64,000 nucleotides of DNA from Nocardioides alkalitolerans DSM 16699 (GCF_000426525.1 NZ_AUFN01000012.1:62001-126000), one strand, 5' to 3'; positions 24,774 through 35,933 are shown, counted from the first letter of the stretch. Numbers and translations: made by a program. The notes: generated from the sequence alone by a model not told the origin.

Positions 24774-25312
24774 CCCAGCCCGACCAGCAGACCGTCGCCA
24801 ACGTGGACGGCCCCGTCACCGGCGAGGTGACCGACGCGTCCGCCGAGGCGCTCGAGACCTCCGGCGGCGCCGCCACCCCGTCCGCCGACGCCCCGGCCGA
24901 GGCCGCCGTCGCGGCCCCGGACCACAGCGACCTGCCCGACGTCCCCGAGGCCACCACGGTCACGGTCGACGGCCCCAACGGCACGTCCACGAGCCGCTCC
25001 AGCAGCGTGAGCATCGAGGACGTCACGGAGGCCATGAAGGACGTCGTCGACCCCGAGCTCGGGATCAACGTCGTCGACCTCGGCCTCGTCTACGGCGTGC
25101 ACCTCGACGAGGAGTCGAACGCGGTGCTCGACATGACGCTCACGTCGGCGGCCTGCCCGCTGACCGACGTCATCCAGGACCAGACCAACTCCGCGCTCGA
25201 GGGCCTCGTCAACGACGTGGCCATCAACTGGGTGTGGATGCCGCCGTGGGGCCCGGACAAGATCACCGACGACGGCCGCGACCAGCTGCGCGCCCTCGGC
25301 TTCAACGTCTGA
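24770..25312 (+). CDS. SufT-like metal-sulfur cluster maturation factor (MIP18/DUF59) with acidic N-terminal extension
   Basis: 180 residues. The MIP18/PaaD-like domain spans about 80-180 (MKDVVDPELGINVVDLGLVYG; the conserved Cys in TSAACPLTDVI; WMPPWGPDKITDDGR). The first 75 residues are Ala-, Glu- and Asp-rich and look disordered; standard actinobacterial homologues are near 110 residues, so this extension is unusual. It is the last gene of the suf operon and probably helps cluster transfer to target proteins. Confidence 0.9.
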   Translation: MTQPDQQTVANVDGPVTGEVTDASAEALETSGGAATPSADAPAEAAVAAPDHSDLPDVPEATTVTVDGPNGTSTSRSSSVSIEDVTEAMKDVVDPELGINVVDLGLVYGVHLDEESNAVLDMTLTSAACPLTDVIQDQTNSALEGLVNDVAINWVWMPPWGPDKITDDGRDQLRALGFNV

Positions 25313-25328
25313 GCGACGCGACCCCCTC

Positions 25329-25946
25329 GTGGTCGACGTCGTCGTCCCGCCGGAGCGGCTCGACCGCTGGCTGGCCAACTTCGGCGAGCGCCACGGGGGA
25401 GTGACGACCGAGGTCGTCGACGGCCGTCTCGCCGGCACCGGCGAGGACGGGTCGACGTTCGCCGCCGCCCTGCCCTTCGGCCGCTCGTACGCCGGCCCCG
25501 CGGACGCCGCGGCGTTCCGAACCGCCGCGGAGGCGCCCGAGACGTGGGGCGTGCTCCTCGTCCGCAAGGGCGGCTTCGCCGTTGCCCGTCTGGCCGCCGC
25601 TCGCACTGTCGCGAGCAAGGTCGGGCGGCGTCACGTGCAGGGGCGCAGCAAGGCCGGCGGCCAGAGCCAGCAGCGCTTCGCCCGACGGCGCGACAACCAG
25701 GCGCGGGCCGCGTACGACGCCGCCACCGACCACGCCGTGGCCGTGCTCGGTGAGCGCCCCCTGCCCCTGGTGACGGGCGGAGACCGCGCCGCGATCGCCC
25801 TCGTGCTGGAGGACCGGCGCCTCGCCCGGCACGCCGTGGTCGACCCGTGGCTCCCCGTGCCCGAGCCGCGACGTGCCGAGCTCGAGGGCGCGGTGGCCTC
25901 GGCCCTGGGGCTTCGGGTCGAGGTCGTGAACGCCGACGGGTCCTGA
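25329..25946 (+). CDS. acVLRF1-type (Vms1-like) peptidyl-tRNA hydrolase/release factor
   Basis: 205 residues from GTG 25329, 16 bp after the suf operon. The central basic motif GRSKAGGQSQQRFARRRDNQ corresponds to the GGQ-like catalytic loop of the Vms1/VLRF1 family, which cleaves peptidyl-tRNA on stalled large ribosomal subunits. The fold is eRF1 domain 2-like, with a beta-rich N-terminal part. Function is inferred from family membership. Confidence 0.82.
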   Translation: MVDVVVPPERLDRWLANFGERHGGVTTEVVDGRLAGTGEDGSTFAAALPFGRSYAGPADAAAFRTAAEAPETWGVLLVRKGGFAVARLAAARTVASKVGRRHVQGRSKAGGQSQQRFARRRDNQARAAYDAATDHAVAVLGERPLPLVTGGDRAAIALVLEDRRLARHAVVDPWLPVPEPRRAELEGAVASALGLRVEVVNADGS

Positions 25947-25958
25947 CGACCCTCGTGC

Positions 25959-26256
25959 TCAGCCGGTGTGACTGAACAGCGGGTCGCGGCGGGCGGGGAT
26001 GCTCCAGACCACGGCCGGGACGGCGCCCTCTGCGAGCCGGGCGGTCCAGGTCGGCCAGCTCGGCGGCCCGGTCGACGTCACCGACCACGACGGCGAACTC
26101 CTCGTGGTCGCCCGTCGGCAGGCCCTCGACGGCGTCGCCGACCGAGAACCCGTCGCCGGTGCAGGCGGTGAGCAGGGCCCCCATCGGCAGCACCGCGGCG
26201 GCCAGCACCAGCGGTCGACGGCGGACACGCGACGGACGAGGGGTGGAGGAGCGCAC
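25959..26256 (-). pseudogene. Small lipoprotein gene with an apparent frameshift
   Basis: From ATG 26256 the frame encodes a lipoprotein signal (VLAAAVLPMGALLTAC, lipobox LTAC) and a mature start GDGFSVGDAVEGLPTG, continuing plausibly to about VDRAAELADLDR near 26050. Beyond this the same frame uses AGA, CGA and TCA codons, while the +1 frame gives high-GC3 codons reading ARLAEGAVPAVVWSIPA and ends at TGA 25959-25961. A one-base change near 26038-26046 would restore a product of about 99 residues. Either a real lesion or a sequencing/assembly indel; function unknown. Confidence 0.6.
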
Positions 26257-26351
26257 GGACCCCGTCGTACCCGTCGTGGCAGCGGCGAAACCGCAGGTCA
26301 GGCAGCGTGTCCGGGCGGTGGCGGCCCCCTGGCTCTGCCAGACTGCGGAGC

Positions 26352-27254
26352 ATGTGGCAGCCCGACGACGGCTGGGAGGTGCTGCCCGGCGGCCTCGGCC
26401 CCTCCACCGCAGGGGTCTGGATCGACCGGACGACGCACCCGCCGAGCGTGGTGAAGCGCCTGGTCGCGCCCGTCGACGACGAGGTCCCCGAGCTCTCCGA
26501 CCCGGCCCACGCGGCCTGGTGGCGCCGCGCCGGGGCCGTGGCCGTGTCCGGAGTGGTCGACCGGACCGCCGGCCTCCGCGCCGTCCCGGTGCTGGACGTG
26601 GCCGAGGACCCGGAGGGGCTCACGCTCCGCACCGCCTGGGTGCCGCCCGAGACCCTGCCCCGCCTGTTCGTCGCCTCCCGGCTCGGCGCCTTCGCGGCGA
26701 CCCCCGTGCCGGACGTGCCGTGGCTCGCGCGCGGACAGCTCGACGACCGCCTGCGGCGCGTCGAGCGCCACGGGGGCTGGCGGACCCTGGGCCGCACGAC
26801 CGTGGCCGACGTCGCGGAGCGGCTCTGGTCGCGACGGGCGACCTACCTGGGCCGGCTCGCAGCGCTGCCGCAGGTGCTCCAGCACGGCGACCCGGTCGCC
26901 GGGAACTTCGCCGCCCGCGACGGCGACGACATCCTCACCCTCGACTGGTCGACCCTCGGGACCGGCCCGGTGGGCGGCGACCTCGGCTACCTCGCGCTCT
27001 CCTCGCCCGAGGAGCTCGACGTGCTCCTGGACGCGTACGTCGCCGCGCTCCCGGCCGGGCTCGCGACCCGCGAGCAGGCGCTCCTCGGCGCGCGGGTGAC
27101 GGCCGTCTACACGGTGCTGAACCGGGCCGAGTGGGCCCTGGCCCGCGCGGCCGACGGGGAGGGCGCGCTGGCGGGGAAGTTCCGGCACCCCAGCGTGGCG
27201 CCGTACCTGCGGGCGCTGCAGCGCCAGTTCGGCCACCTCGAGGCCCTGCTCTGA
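26352..27254 (+). CDS. Phosphotransferase-fold protein (aminoglycoside phosphotransferase-like)
   Basis: 300 residues from ATG 26352 with GCGGAG upstream. The kinase-like catalytic loop QHGDPVAGNF (about residue 177) has the Asp and Asn of APH-type kinases, and LDWSTLGTGPVGGDLGYL supplies the metal-binding Asp. The N-lobe has a VVKRL Lys candidate. Substrate unknown; such proteins are often small-molecule kinases rather than resistance enzymes. Confidence 0.75.
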   Translation: MWQPDDGWEVLPGGLGPSTAGVWIDRTTHPPSVVKRLVAPVDDEVPELSDPAHAAWWRRAGAVAVSGVVDRTAGLRAVPVLDVAEDPEGLTLRTAWVPPETLPRLFVASRLGAFAATPVPDVPWLARGQLDDRLRRVERHGGWRTLGRTTVADVAERLWSRRATYLGRLAALPQVLQHGDPVAGNFAARDGDDILTLDWSTLGTGPVGGDLGYLALSSPEELDVLLDAYVAALPAGLATREQALLGARVTAVYTVLNRAEWALARAADGEGALAGKFRHPSVAPYLRALQRQFGHLEALL

Positions 27255-27358
27255 CCGAGGACGTCCCGCCGGCGTGACGCAGACGTCCCCGTGATGCGCC
27301 CCACGTCACGTTCCGGGATGCGGGGCCCTCCGGCGGCGCGCCGTAGAGTCCTCTCCCG

Positions 27359-28929
<1,571 letters not shown>

Positions 28930-28957
<28 letters not shown>

Positions 28958-30501
28958 TCCTCGGCCGGTACGGCGAGGGGCGTCGGCTCGCTGCGTCCGC
29001 GCAGCACCTCGGACCCGGCGGGTCGCCACCGGGCGGCCTCGTCGGGGTCCGCGGCGTCGACGCTCTCGCACGACACCAGCAGGAGGCCGGGCCGTGCCTT
29101 GGCGAGCTCGGTGAGCCGGGCCGCCTGGTTCACGGCGTCACCGATCACCGTGTACTCGAACCGGCGCTCGTCACCCACGTTGCCGGCGACGGCCTCGCCG
29201 GTGGCCACGCCCACCCCGGCGCGGATCTCGGGCAGCTCGTCGGCCAGGCGACGCGCCACCGCCCGCGCCGCCCGGAGCGCGTCCCCCGCGTGGCCGGGCC
29301 GCTCGACGGGGGCGCCGAAGATGGCGAGCACCGCGTCGCCCATGAACTTGTTCACCAGCCCGCCCTGGCGGTCGACCTCGTCGATGACGACGGCGCAGAA
29401 GCGGTTGAGGAGGTCGACGACCTCCGCGGCCGAGCGCTCGGTCGCGAGCGTGGTCGAGCCCATCAGGTCGACGAACAGCACCGAGACGGTGCGGGTCTCG
29501 CCCCCGAGGGCCACGTCGCTCCCCAGGGCCGCCTCGGCCACGTCGAGACCGACGTGGCGCCCGAAGAGGTCCCGGATGCGCTCGCGCTCCCGCAGCCCGG
29601 CGGCCATCCGGTTGAACCCGGCCTGCAGGAGGCCGAGCTCGGTGGCGTCGTAGACCGGGATCTCCACGTCGAAGCGGCCCGACTCGACCTGGCGCAGGGC
29701 GTCGCGCACCGACGCGAGCGGGCCGACGACGGCGCGGGCGTTGAGCCCCGTGATGAGGAGCCCGAAGAGCAGCACGACCGCGCCGAGCACCAGGGCCACG
29801 ACCGCGAGCCGGGTGCGGCTCACCTGGTCGTCGCCGGCCAGCGCGAGGATCGCGACGAGCAGGAGCCCGCTGAGCGGCACCGCCGTGCCGAGGACCCAGA
29901 ACGTGATCATGCGGCGACGTACGCCGGAACCCCGCCCGGCCGGCGGCACCCCGGAGGCCAGGGCCCGGGCCGTCACGGGCCGCAGCACGAACTCGGTGAG
30001 CAGGTAGGCGATCGCGCAGACCACCACGCCCGCGATCCCGACGGCGACGCCGATGGTCAGCGCCAGGCTGGGCTGGAGCCCGAGGGCCAGGCCGGTGAAC
30101 AGGCAGGTGCCCACGAACCAGAGGCCGGCCTGGCGGGCCGTGACGTAGCGGGGGACGAGCACCGCGCGCCGGCGCTGCTTCTCGTCGGGCTCCCGGCCGT
30201 CGCGGGCCCACTGCAGCACGCGGAGCACGCGTCGGGTGATGACGGTGGCCCCGAGGAGGACGGCCAGCCCGACGTACACCGGCAGCGCGATCGCCATCGC
30301 GAGCCGGAGCCCGCCGTCGAGCGGCTCGTCGGGCCTCACGAGCAGCAGCACGGCCCCGACCACGAGGGCGCCGATGACGTTGGTGGCGACCAGCACCGTC
30401 GTCAGGAGCAGCTGGATCCGGACGCGCAGGGCCCGCCGGCTCTGGTCGGCACCACCCAGGAGCCACGAACCGTAGGGACTCCGGCTGGACACGTGGTGCA
30501 T
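28930..30501 (-). CDS. Membrane class III adenylate/guanylate cyclase with HAMP domain
   Basis: 523 residues. Helices from about residue 30 form several membrane segments in two clusters (about 30-110 and 140-250); a HAMP linker (about 250-305, NARAVVGPLASVRDALRQVE) joins them to the catalytic domain (about 335-500). Metal-binding Asp residues lie in VSVLFVDLMGSTT and GDAVLAIFG; VIGDAVNQAARL is the nucleotide-binding segment. Rv1318c-like mycobacterial cyclases share this layout. It probably makes cAMP in response to membrane signals. Confidence 0.9.
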
Positions 30502-30563
30502 CGTAGGGCTCCGCGCTCCCGGTGTCCGGGAACAGCGACGAGCGACGGACGGTTGGGAGAGCT

Positions 30564-32462
30564 GTGTCTGGGATGACGGGGATGGGTGCGGCCTGGCGGC
30601 ACCTGCGCACCGACCGCTCGGCGGTCGACAACCGGGTGGATCCCGCCGTGGTGCGGCGGGTCCTCGGATTCGCCCGCCCGCACAAGAAGATCCTCGGTGC
30701 CTTCGGCGTGGTCACCGTGCTCGACGCGATGCTCGTCGTGGTCACCCCGCTCCTCGTGCAGAAGCTCGTGGACGACGGGGTGGTCGCCGGCAACGTGGAC
30801 GTCGTGGTCGGCGTCGCGCTGGCGATGGTGGGCGTCGCCCTCGTCGACGCCCTGTTCGGCGTCGTCGGCGGCTACCTCTCCGCCCGGGTGGGGGAGGGCC
30901 TCATCTACGACCTGCGCACGCGGGTCTTCGCCCACGTGCAGCGCCAGGGCATCGCGTTCTTCACCCGCACGCAGACCGGCGCCCTCGTCTCCCGCCTCAA
31001 CAACGACGTGGTCGGCGCCCAGCGGGCCTTCACCACGGTGCTCTCCAGCACGGTCTCGAACGGCGTGGCCGCGATCGTCGTGGGGGTCACGATGCTCGCG
31101 CTCAGCTGGCAGGTGACCCTGCTGTGCCTCGTCACCTTCCCGATCCTCTTCGCCACCTCACGCTGGGTCGGGGCGCGGCTGGCGGGCCTCACCCGCCGCC
31201 AGATGGACGGCAACGCCGACCTCGGCAACACCATGACCGAGCGCTTCAACGTCGGCGGCGCGATGCTGCTCAAGCTCTTCGGCCGCCGGGGCGAGGAGGA
31301 CGAGTCCTTCGCCGTCAAGGCCGCCGTCGTGCGTGACCTCGGCGTCCGCATCTCGCTCCTGACGCGGCTCTTCGCCTCCGTCATGCTGCTCGTGCCCGCC
31401 CTGGCGGCGGCGCTCGTGTACGGCGTGGGCGGCTACCTCGTGATCCAGGGCGACCTGACGCTCGGCACGCTCCTCGCCCTCGCCACGCTGCTCCTGCGCC
31501 TCCTGGGCCCCCTCCAGGGGCTCTCCAACGTGCGCATCGACGTCATGACCGCCCTCGTGAGCTTCGAGCGCGTGTTCGAGGTGCTCGACCTGCCCTCCAC
31601 CGTGGTCGAGCGCGCCGACGCCGTACCGCTGAAGGTGCCCGCCGGCGTCGAGGGCGTGCGGCTCGAGCTCGACCACGTCGGGTTCGCCTACCCCTCCGCG
31701 TCGTCGACGACGCTGGCCACGCTGGAGAAGGTGGCGGCGACCGACCGCGCGGGCGAGGGCGAGCCCGTGCTGCGCGACGTCACCTTCGTCGCCGAGCCCG
31801 GCCAGATGGTCGCCCTGGTGGGCCCGTCCGGGGCCGGCAAGACGACGATCACGCACCTCGTGGCGCGGCTCTACGACCCGACGCAGGGCACGGTCCGGGT
31901 CGCGGGCCACGACGTGCGGGGGCTGACCCTGGACTCGCTGGAGGACGCGGTCGGCTACGTCACCCAGGACGCGCACATGTTCCACGACACGATCGGTGCG
32001 AACCTGCGCTACGCGCGCCCCGGGGCCTCCGACGAGCAGGTCTGGGAGGCCCTCGAGGCCGCCCGCATCGCCCACCTCGTGCGGTCGCTGCCCCACGGGC
32101 TCGACACCGTCGTCGGCGACCGGGGCTACCGCCTCTCCGGCGGCGAGCGGCAGCGCCTGGCCATCGCCCGGCTGCTGCTCAAGGCCCCGCCGCTGGTCGT
32201 GCTCGACGAGGCCACGGCCCACCTCGACGGCGAGTCCGAGCAGGCCGTCCAGCGGGCGCTGGCCGCCGCGCTGGCGGGCCGCACGTCGCTCGTCATCGCC
32301 CACCGGCTCTCCACCGTGCGCGACGCCGACCAGATCCTCGTGGTCGACGACGGCCGGATCGTCGAGAGCGGCACCCACACGACGCTGCTCGCCCGGGGCG
32401 GGCTCTACGCCACGCTGCACGGCACCCAGCTCGTCGACGACCTGCACGAGACGGAGGCCTGA
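30564..32462 (+). CDS. ABC transporter, fused permease and ATPase
   Basis: 632 residues if GTG 30564 is used (GGGAG five bases upstream); ATG 30573 is an alternative. Six-helix exporter domain (about 45-330) followed by a nucleotide-binding domain with Walker A GPSGAGKTTI, signature LSGGERQRLAIARL, Walker B LVVLDEATAHLD and switch His in VIAHRLSTV. Type IV homodimeric exporter of the MsbA/lipid or drug family; the substrate is unknown. The SDR-like gene begins directly after its stop. Confidence 0.93.
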   Translation: MSGMTGMGAAWRHLRTDRSAVDNRVDPAVVRRVLGFARPHKKILGAFGVVTVLDAMLVVVTPLLVQKLVDDGVVAGNVDVVVGVALAMVGVALVDALFGVVGGYLSARVGEGLIYDLRTRVFAHVQRQGIAFFTRTQTGALVSRLNNDVVGAQRAFTTVLSSTVSNGVAAIVVGVTMLALSWQVTLLCLVTFPILFATSRWVGARLAGLTRRQMDGNADLGNTMTERFNVGGAMLLKLFGRRGEEDESFAVKAAVVRDLGVRISLLTRLFASVMLLVPALAAALVYGVGGYLVIQGDLTLGTLLALATLLLRLLGPLQGLSNVRIDVMTALVSFERVFEVLDLPSTVVERADAVPLKVPAGVEGVRLELDHVGFAYPSASSTTLATLEKVAATDRAGEGEPVLRDVTFVAEPGQMVALVGPSGAGKTTITHLVARLYDPTQGTVRVAGHDVRGLTLDSLEDAVGYVTQDAHMFHDTIGANLRYARPGASDEQVWEALEAARIAHLVRSLPHGLDTVVGDRGYRLSGGERQRLAIARLLLKAPPLVVLDEATAHLDGESEQAVQRALAAALAGRTSLVIAHRLSTVRDADQILVVDDGRIVESGTHTTLLARGGLYATLHGTQLVDDLHETEA

Positions 32463-33218
32463 GTGGACCTGCGGCTGCGCGACCGCGTGTACGTCGTGAC
32501 CGGTGGCACCCGGGGCCTGGGACGGGCGACCGCGGACGCCCTCGTCGCCGACGGTGCGCGGGTCGTCGTCTCCGGCCGCTCGAGCGACGCCCTCGAGACG
32601 GCCCTCGCCGAGCTGGGCGAGGGCGCGACGGGCGTGGTCGCCGACAACGGCGACCCCGCGACCCCGGAGCGCCTCGTCGACGCGGCCCTCGAGCGCTGGG
32701 GACGGCTGGACGGTGCGCTGGTCTCGGTCGGCGGGCCGCCCCCCGGCACCGTGCTGGGCACCACCGACGACGACTGGACGCGCTCCTTCGAGACGGTCTT
32801 CCTCGGTGCCGTCCGGCTGGCCCGCACGATCGGTGCCGCCCTCGCCGACGGCGGGGCGCTCGCCCTGGTGCTCTCCAGCAGCGTGCGCAGCCCCCTGCCG
32901 GCGATGGCGATCAGCAACGGGCTGCGTCCCGGGCTGGCGATGGTGGCGAAGAACCTGGCCGACGAGCTCGGGCCGGCCGGCGTCCGGGTGAACGCCCTGC
33001 TGCCCGGACGCATCGAGACCGAGCGCCTGGTCGAGCTGGCGGCCGCCCGGGGCGAGGACCCGGCCGACCGTGAGGCCGCTCTCGCGGCCATCCCGCTGCG
33101 ACGCCACGGCGACCCGGCGGAGTTCGGGCGTGCGGCCGCGTTCCTGCTGTCGCCGGCCGCGTCGTACGTGACCGGTGTGGCGCTGCCCGTCGACGGCGGG
33201 CTGCTCCGTACGATCTGA
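32463..33218 (+). CDS. SDR-like protein lacking the classical Tyr-Lys pair
   Basis: 251 residues from GTG 32463, next to the ABC exporter stop. The Rossmann N-terminus has VTGGTRGLGRAT, and the active-site Ser region is VLSSSVRSPLPAMA. Where classical SDRs have YxxxK, this protein reads ISNGL, followed by RPGLAMVAKNLADEL. This matches a known BKR-like SDR subgroup without the standard tetrad, so oxidoreductase activity is uncertain. The C-terminus keeps the typical VTGVALPVDGG. Confidence 0.85.
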   Translation: MDLRLRDRVYVVTGGTRGLGRATADALVADGARVVVSGRSSDALETALAELGEGATGVVADNGDPATPERLVDAALERWGRLDGALVSVGGPPPGTVLGTTDDDWTRSFETVFLGAVRLARTIGAALADGGALALVLSSSVRSPLPAMAISNGLRPGLAMVAKNLADELGPAGVRVNALLPGRIETERLVELAAARGEDPADREAALAAIPLRRHGDPAEFGRAAAFLLSPAASYVTGVALPVDGGLLRTI

Positions 33219-33245
33219 CGCCGCGCGGGACGGCCGTGGGGCGCG

Positions 33246-34133
33246 TCAGGCGTCCTCGCGGGTCTCCTGGGCGTCGCGGGCCCGGGCCTGGGCCTCCCGG
33301 CGCTCGGCGAGGATGCGCGCCTGGGCGGCGGCCTGGGCCTCTTCCATCCGCTCGGCGCGCTGGCGGCGCTCGGCCCGGAGCCGGTCGCGCCGGGCGGGGC
33401 CCCCGCGCCACTCGTCGAAGACGAGGTAGCCGAAGCCGAAGACGGCGAGGAACCCGAAGAACCACCACTGCAGGCCGTAGAAGAAGTGCGGGCCGTCGTC
33501 GAGGTCGGGCAGCGGGGGAGGGGAGAGCGGCTCGGCGGCCTCCGGGCTCTCCTCCGCGAGGTCGACGAACCCGGTGAGGACGTCACGGTCGAGCGCCTCG
33601 CCGATGACGGCCGACGAGATGGCGCGCGTGGACTGGTCGGTCACCTTGGTCGAGCTGCCCTCGGCGTCACGCCGTACCCAGCCGGTCACGGTCACCTCCC
33701 CGGACGGGGGTGCCGGCAGGGCGCTCGGGTCGGTGCCGTTGAGGCTGCCGCTGTTGTCGGTGGAGAGCCAGCCGCGGTCGACCAGCACGCTCCGGCCCGA
33801 CGGCAGCTCGACCGGGACCACCAGGTCGACGCCCGGCTCGCCGTCGCGGGTGCGGTAGCGCACGACGACGGTGTCGTCGACGACGTAGGTGCCGGTCACG
33901 CTGACGTGGGTCCACTCCTCGTCCGCCCCGACGGGCTCGTCGGGCGAGAGGACCTCCTCGACGGGCACCGGGTCGACGCCCTCGTTGCGCTCCACGACCG
34001 CGTTGCGGTCGCGGCGGTCGTCGAGGCGGTGGAACTGCCACTGGCCGAGGATCCAGGCCAGGTAGGTGAGGAGCACGACGGCGATCCCGAACAGGATCCA
34101 GCGCCGGCTCAGCAGGAAGCGGAAGGAGCCCAC
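33246..34133 (-). CDS. SURF1-family cytochrome oxidase assembly protein
   Basis: 295 residues from GTG 34133. Two membrane helices bracket an external domain: residues about 11-32 (WILFGIAVVLLTYLAWILGQ) and about 222-243 (YGLQWWFFGFLAVFGFGYLV). LGQWQFHRLDDRR after helix 1 and VLVDRGWL in the middle are SURF1 signatures. The C-terminal 50 residues form a charged Arg/Glu/Ala helix. Likely assists cytochrome c oxidase assembly, in line with ctaA/ctaB in the same window. Confidence 0.92.
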   Translation of the reverse strand: MGSFRFLLSRRWILFGIAVVLLTYLAWILGQWQFHRLDDRRDRNAVVERNEGVDPVPVEEVLSPDEPVGADEEWTHVSVTGTYVVDDTVVVRYRTRDGEPGVDLVVPVELPSGRSVLVDRGWLSTDNSGSLNGTDPSALPAPPSGEVTVTGWVRRDAEGSSTKVTDQSTRAISSAVIGEALDRDVLTGFVDLAEESPEAAEPLSPPPLPDLDDGPHFFYGLQWWFFGFLAVFGFGYLVFDEWRGGPARRDRLRAERRQRAERMEEAQAAAQARILAERREAQARARDAQETREDA

Positions 34134-34178
34134 GCGTCGAGGCTATCCGGCGACCGGGTGCCACCTAGACTCGGCAGC

Positions 34179-35261
34179 ATGTCCGGCGTCGCTGACGAGG
34201 TCGTGCACCTCCCCGTGCCGACCCTCCCCTCCTCCCTCCCTCCCACCGCGCTCGGTGGCGCCTCCCCGCTGGCCGACCAGCACGGTCGTGTGGCCACCGA
34301 CCTGCGGGTCTCCCTCACCGACCGCTGCAACCTCCGTTGCAGCTACTGCATGCCGGCCGAGGGCCTCGACTGGATGGCCACCGAGCAGACCCTCACCGAC
34401 GACGAGGTCGTGCGCCTCGTCGTGCTCGGCATCGAGCGGCTCGGCATCCGGGAGGTCCGCTTCACGGGCGGCGAGCCGCTCGTGCGGCGGGGCCTCGTCG
34501 ACATCGTGCGCCAGGTGCGCGAGCGCTCGGCCGAGGTCGAGATGTCGCTCACCACCAACGCACTGGGCCTCGCCCGCACGGCGGACGCGCTCGCCGAGGC
34601 GGGTCTCGACCGGGTGAACGTCAGCCTCGACAGCATCCGGGCCGAGACCTACGCCACCATCACGCGGCGCGACCGGATGCACGACGCGATCGCCGGCATC
34701 GAGGCCGCGGTCGCCGCGGGCATCACGCCGATCAAGATCAACGCGGTGCTGCTGCGCGGCCTCAACGACACCGAGGCCCCCGAGCTGGTGCGCTGGTCGC
34801 TCGAGCGGGGCTACGAGCTGCGGTTCATCGAGCAGATGCCCCTGGACGCCCAGCACGCCTGGACCCGGGAGCACATGATCACGGCCGACGAGATCCTCGC
34901 GTCGCTGGAGGCCGTGTACGACGTGCGCCCCGACGGCGAGGCCCGCGGCAGCGCGCCCGCCGAGCGGTTCCTCGTCGACACCGGCGACGGCGTCGCCGGA
35001 CGGGTCGGCGTGATCGGCTCGGTCACCCGCCCCTTCTGCGGCGACTGCGACCGCGTGCGTCTCACGGCCGACGGCCAGGTGCGCAACTGCCTCTTCGCGC
35101 GCACCGAGTCCGACCTGCGCGCGTCGCTGCGCGGCGGGGCGTCCGACGACGAGATCGTCGACCGCTGGCGTACGGCCATGTGGGGCAAGGCCCCGGGCCA
35201 CGGCATCGACGACCCGAGCTTCCTGCAGCCGACGCGCCCGATGTCCGCCATCGGCGGCTGA
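34179..35261 (+). CDS. moaA: GTP 3',8-cyclase MoaA
   Basis: 360 residues from ATG 34179. Radical SAM enzyme for the first step of molybdopterin synthesis. The N-terminal [4Fe-4S]/SAM motif is RCNLRCSYCMP (about residues 50-60), TGGEPLVRRGL binds SAM, and the C-terminal second cluster motif is FCGDCDRVRLTADGQVRNCL. The protein ends in the required Gly-Gly. The first 40 residues are a less conserved extension. No other moa gene is adjacent. Confidence 0.95.
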   Translation: MSGVADEVVHLPVPTLPSSLPPTALGGASPLADQHGRVATDLRVSLTDRCNLRCSYCMPAEGLDWMATEQTLTDDEVVRLVVLGIERLGIREVRFTGGEPLVRRGLVDIVRQVRERSAEVEMSLTTNALGLARTADALAEAGLDRVNVSLDSIRAETYATITRRDRMHDAIAGIEAAVAAGITPIKINAVLLRGLNDTEAPELVRWSLERGYELRFIEQMPLDAQHAWTREHMITADEILASLEAVYDVRPDGEARGSAPAERFLVDTGDGVAGRVGVIGSVTRPFCGDCDRVRLTADGQVRNCLFARTESDLRASLRGGASDDEIVDRWRTAMWGKAPGHGIDDPSFLQPTRPMSAIGG

Positions 35262-35296
35262 CGCCGCACCGACGGTCCGGAGCGGGGGAGCGGGGC

Positions 35297-35515
35297 TCAG
35301 CCCAGCTCGCCGTACGGCACGACGTCCTTGAGGAACGAGCGCGCGCCGAGGAAGTCCGAGAGCGACGCCCGGTGGTCGTCGCACGCCAGCCAGACCTTGC
35401 GCCGCTCGGGGCTGTGGAGCTTGGGGTTGTTCCAGCGCAGTCCCCACACCGCGGGCAGCTTGCAGCCCCGCGCGGAGCAGGTCGCCTCGTCGGGACCGTC
35501 GGACTCAGAGAACAC
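35297..35515 (-). CDS. Small conserved actinobacterial zinc-ribbon-like protein
   Basis: 72 residues from GTG 35515, overlapping the upstream gene's end by 11 bp. Cys and His are spaced like a metal site: CSARGCK near the N-terminus and LACDDH near residue 47. The WGLRWNNPKLHSPERRK segment is widely conserved among actinobacteria, where homologues are sometimes misannotated as acetone carboxylase. Function unknown. The codon-poor frame upstream of GTG 35515 is not coding. Confidence 0.75.
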   Translation of the reverse strand: MFSESDGPDEATCSARGCKLPAVWGLRWNNPKLHSPERRKVWLACDDHRASLSDFLGARSFLKDVVPYGELG

Positions 35516-35852
35516 CGCGGTCGTCCGAGCTCTCGATGCGGTACGTCGTCGCCGCCGGCGGCAGGGCCGCCACGTCGACGCCCTCGACCTCGAAGGTGTC
35601 CGTGCGCTGCGACGTCGTGTTGGCGATGACGACCGCGATGTAGGGGAGGAACACCGCGCCGGAGAGCAGGACCCACCGCAGCCAGCCCGGGCCCACCGCG
35701 ACCGCACCGAGGAAGCACAGCGTGCGCACCGTCATCGCGATGATGTAGCGGCGTTGGCGGTGGTCGAGCTCTTCCTCCGGCGCCTCGCCCGCGGACGTGA
35801 TGCGGACGGGGACCTCACGGTTCTTGGTGGACTTCCGTGGGCGCGGCGGCAT
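35505..35852 (-). CDS. DUF3099 family membrane protein
   Basis: 115 residues. A basic N-terminus (PPRPRKSTKNREV) is followed by RITSAGEAPEEELDHRQRRYIIAMTVR and two membrane helices (about 40-58 and 62-80), the DUF3099 pattern. No function is known. It is co-directional with the zinc-ribbon gene, whose start it overlaps. Confidence 0.85.
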   Translation of the reverse strand: MPPRPRKSTKNREVPVRITSAGEAPEEELDHRQRRYIIAMTVRTLCFLGAVAVGPGWLRWVLLSGAVFLPYIAVVIANTTSQRTDTFEVEGVDVAALPPAATTYRIESSDDRGVL

Positions 35853-35933
35853 GCCCTCGACTGTACGTCGCTAGCATCAACCATCCCGGTCGGCCGCCGC
35901 GCCGCCACCCGCACCACCAACGAGGAGCCAGCG

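Noticed and set aside
35297..35515. Acetone carboxylase
   Set aside because: This name circulates for homologues of this 72-residue protein, but it is far too small and lacks any carboxylase motif.
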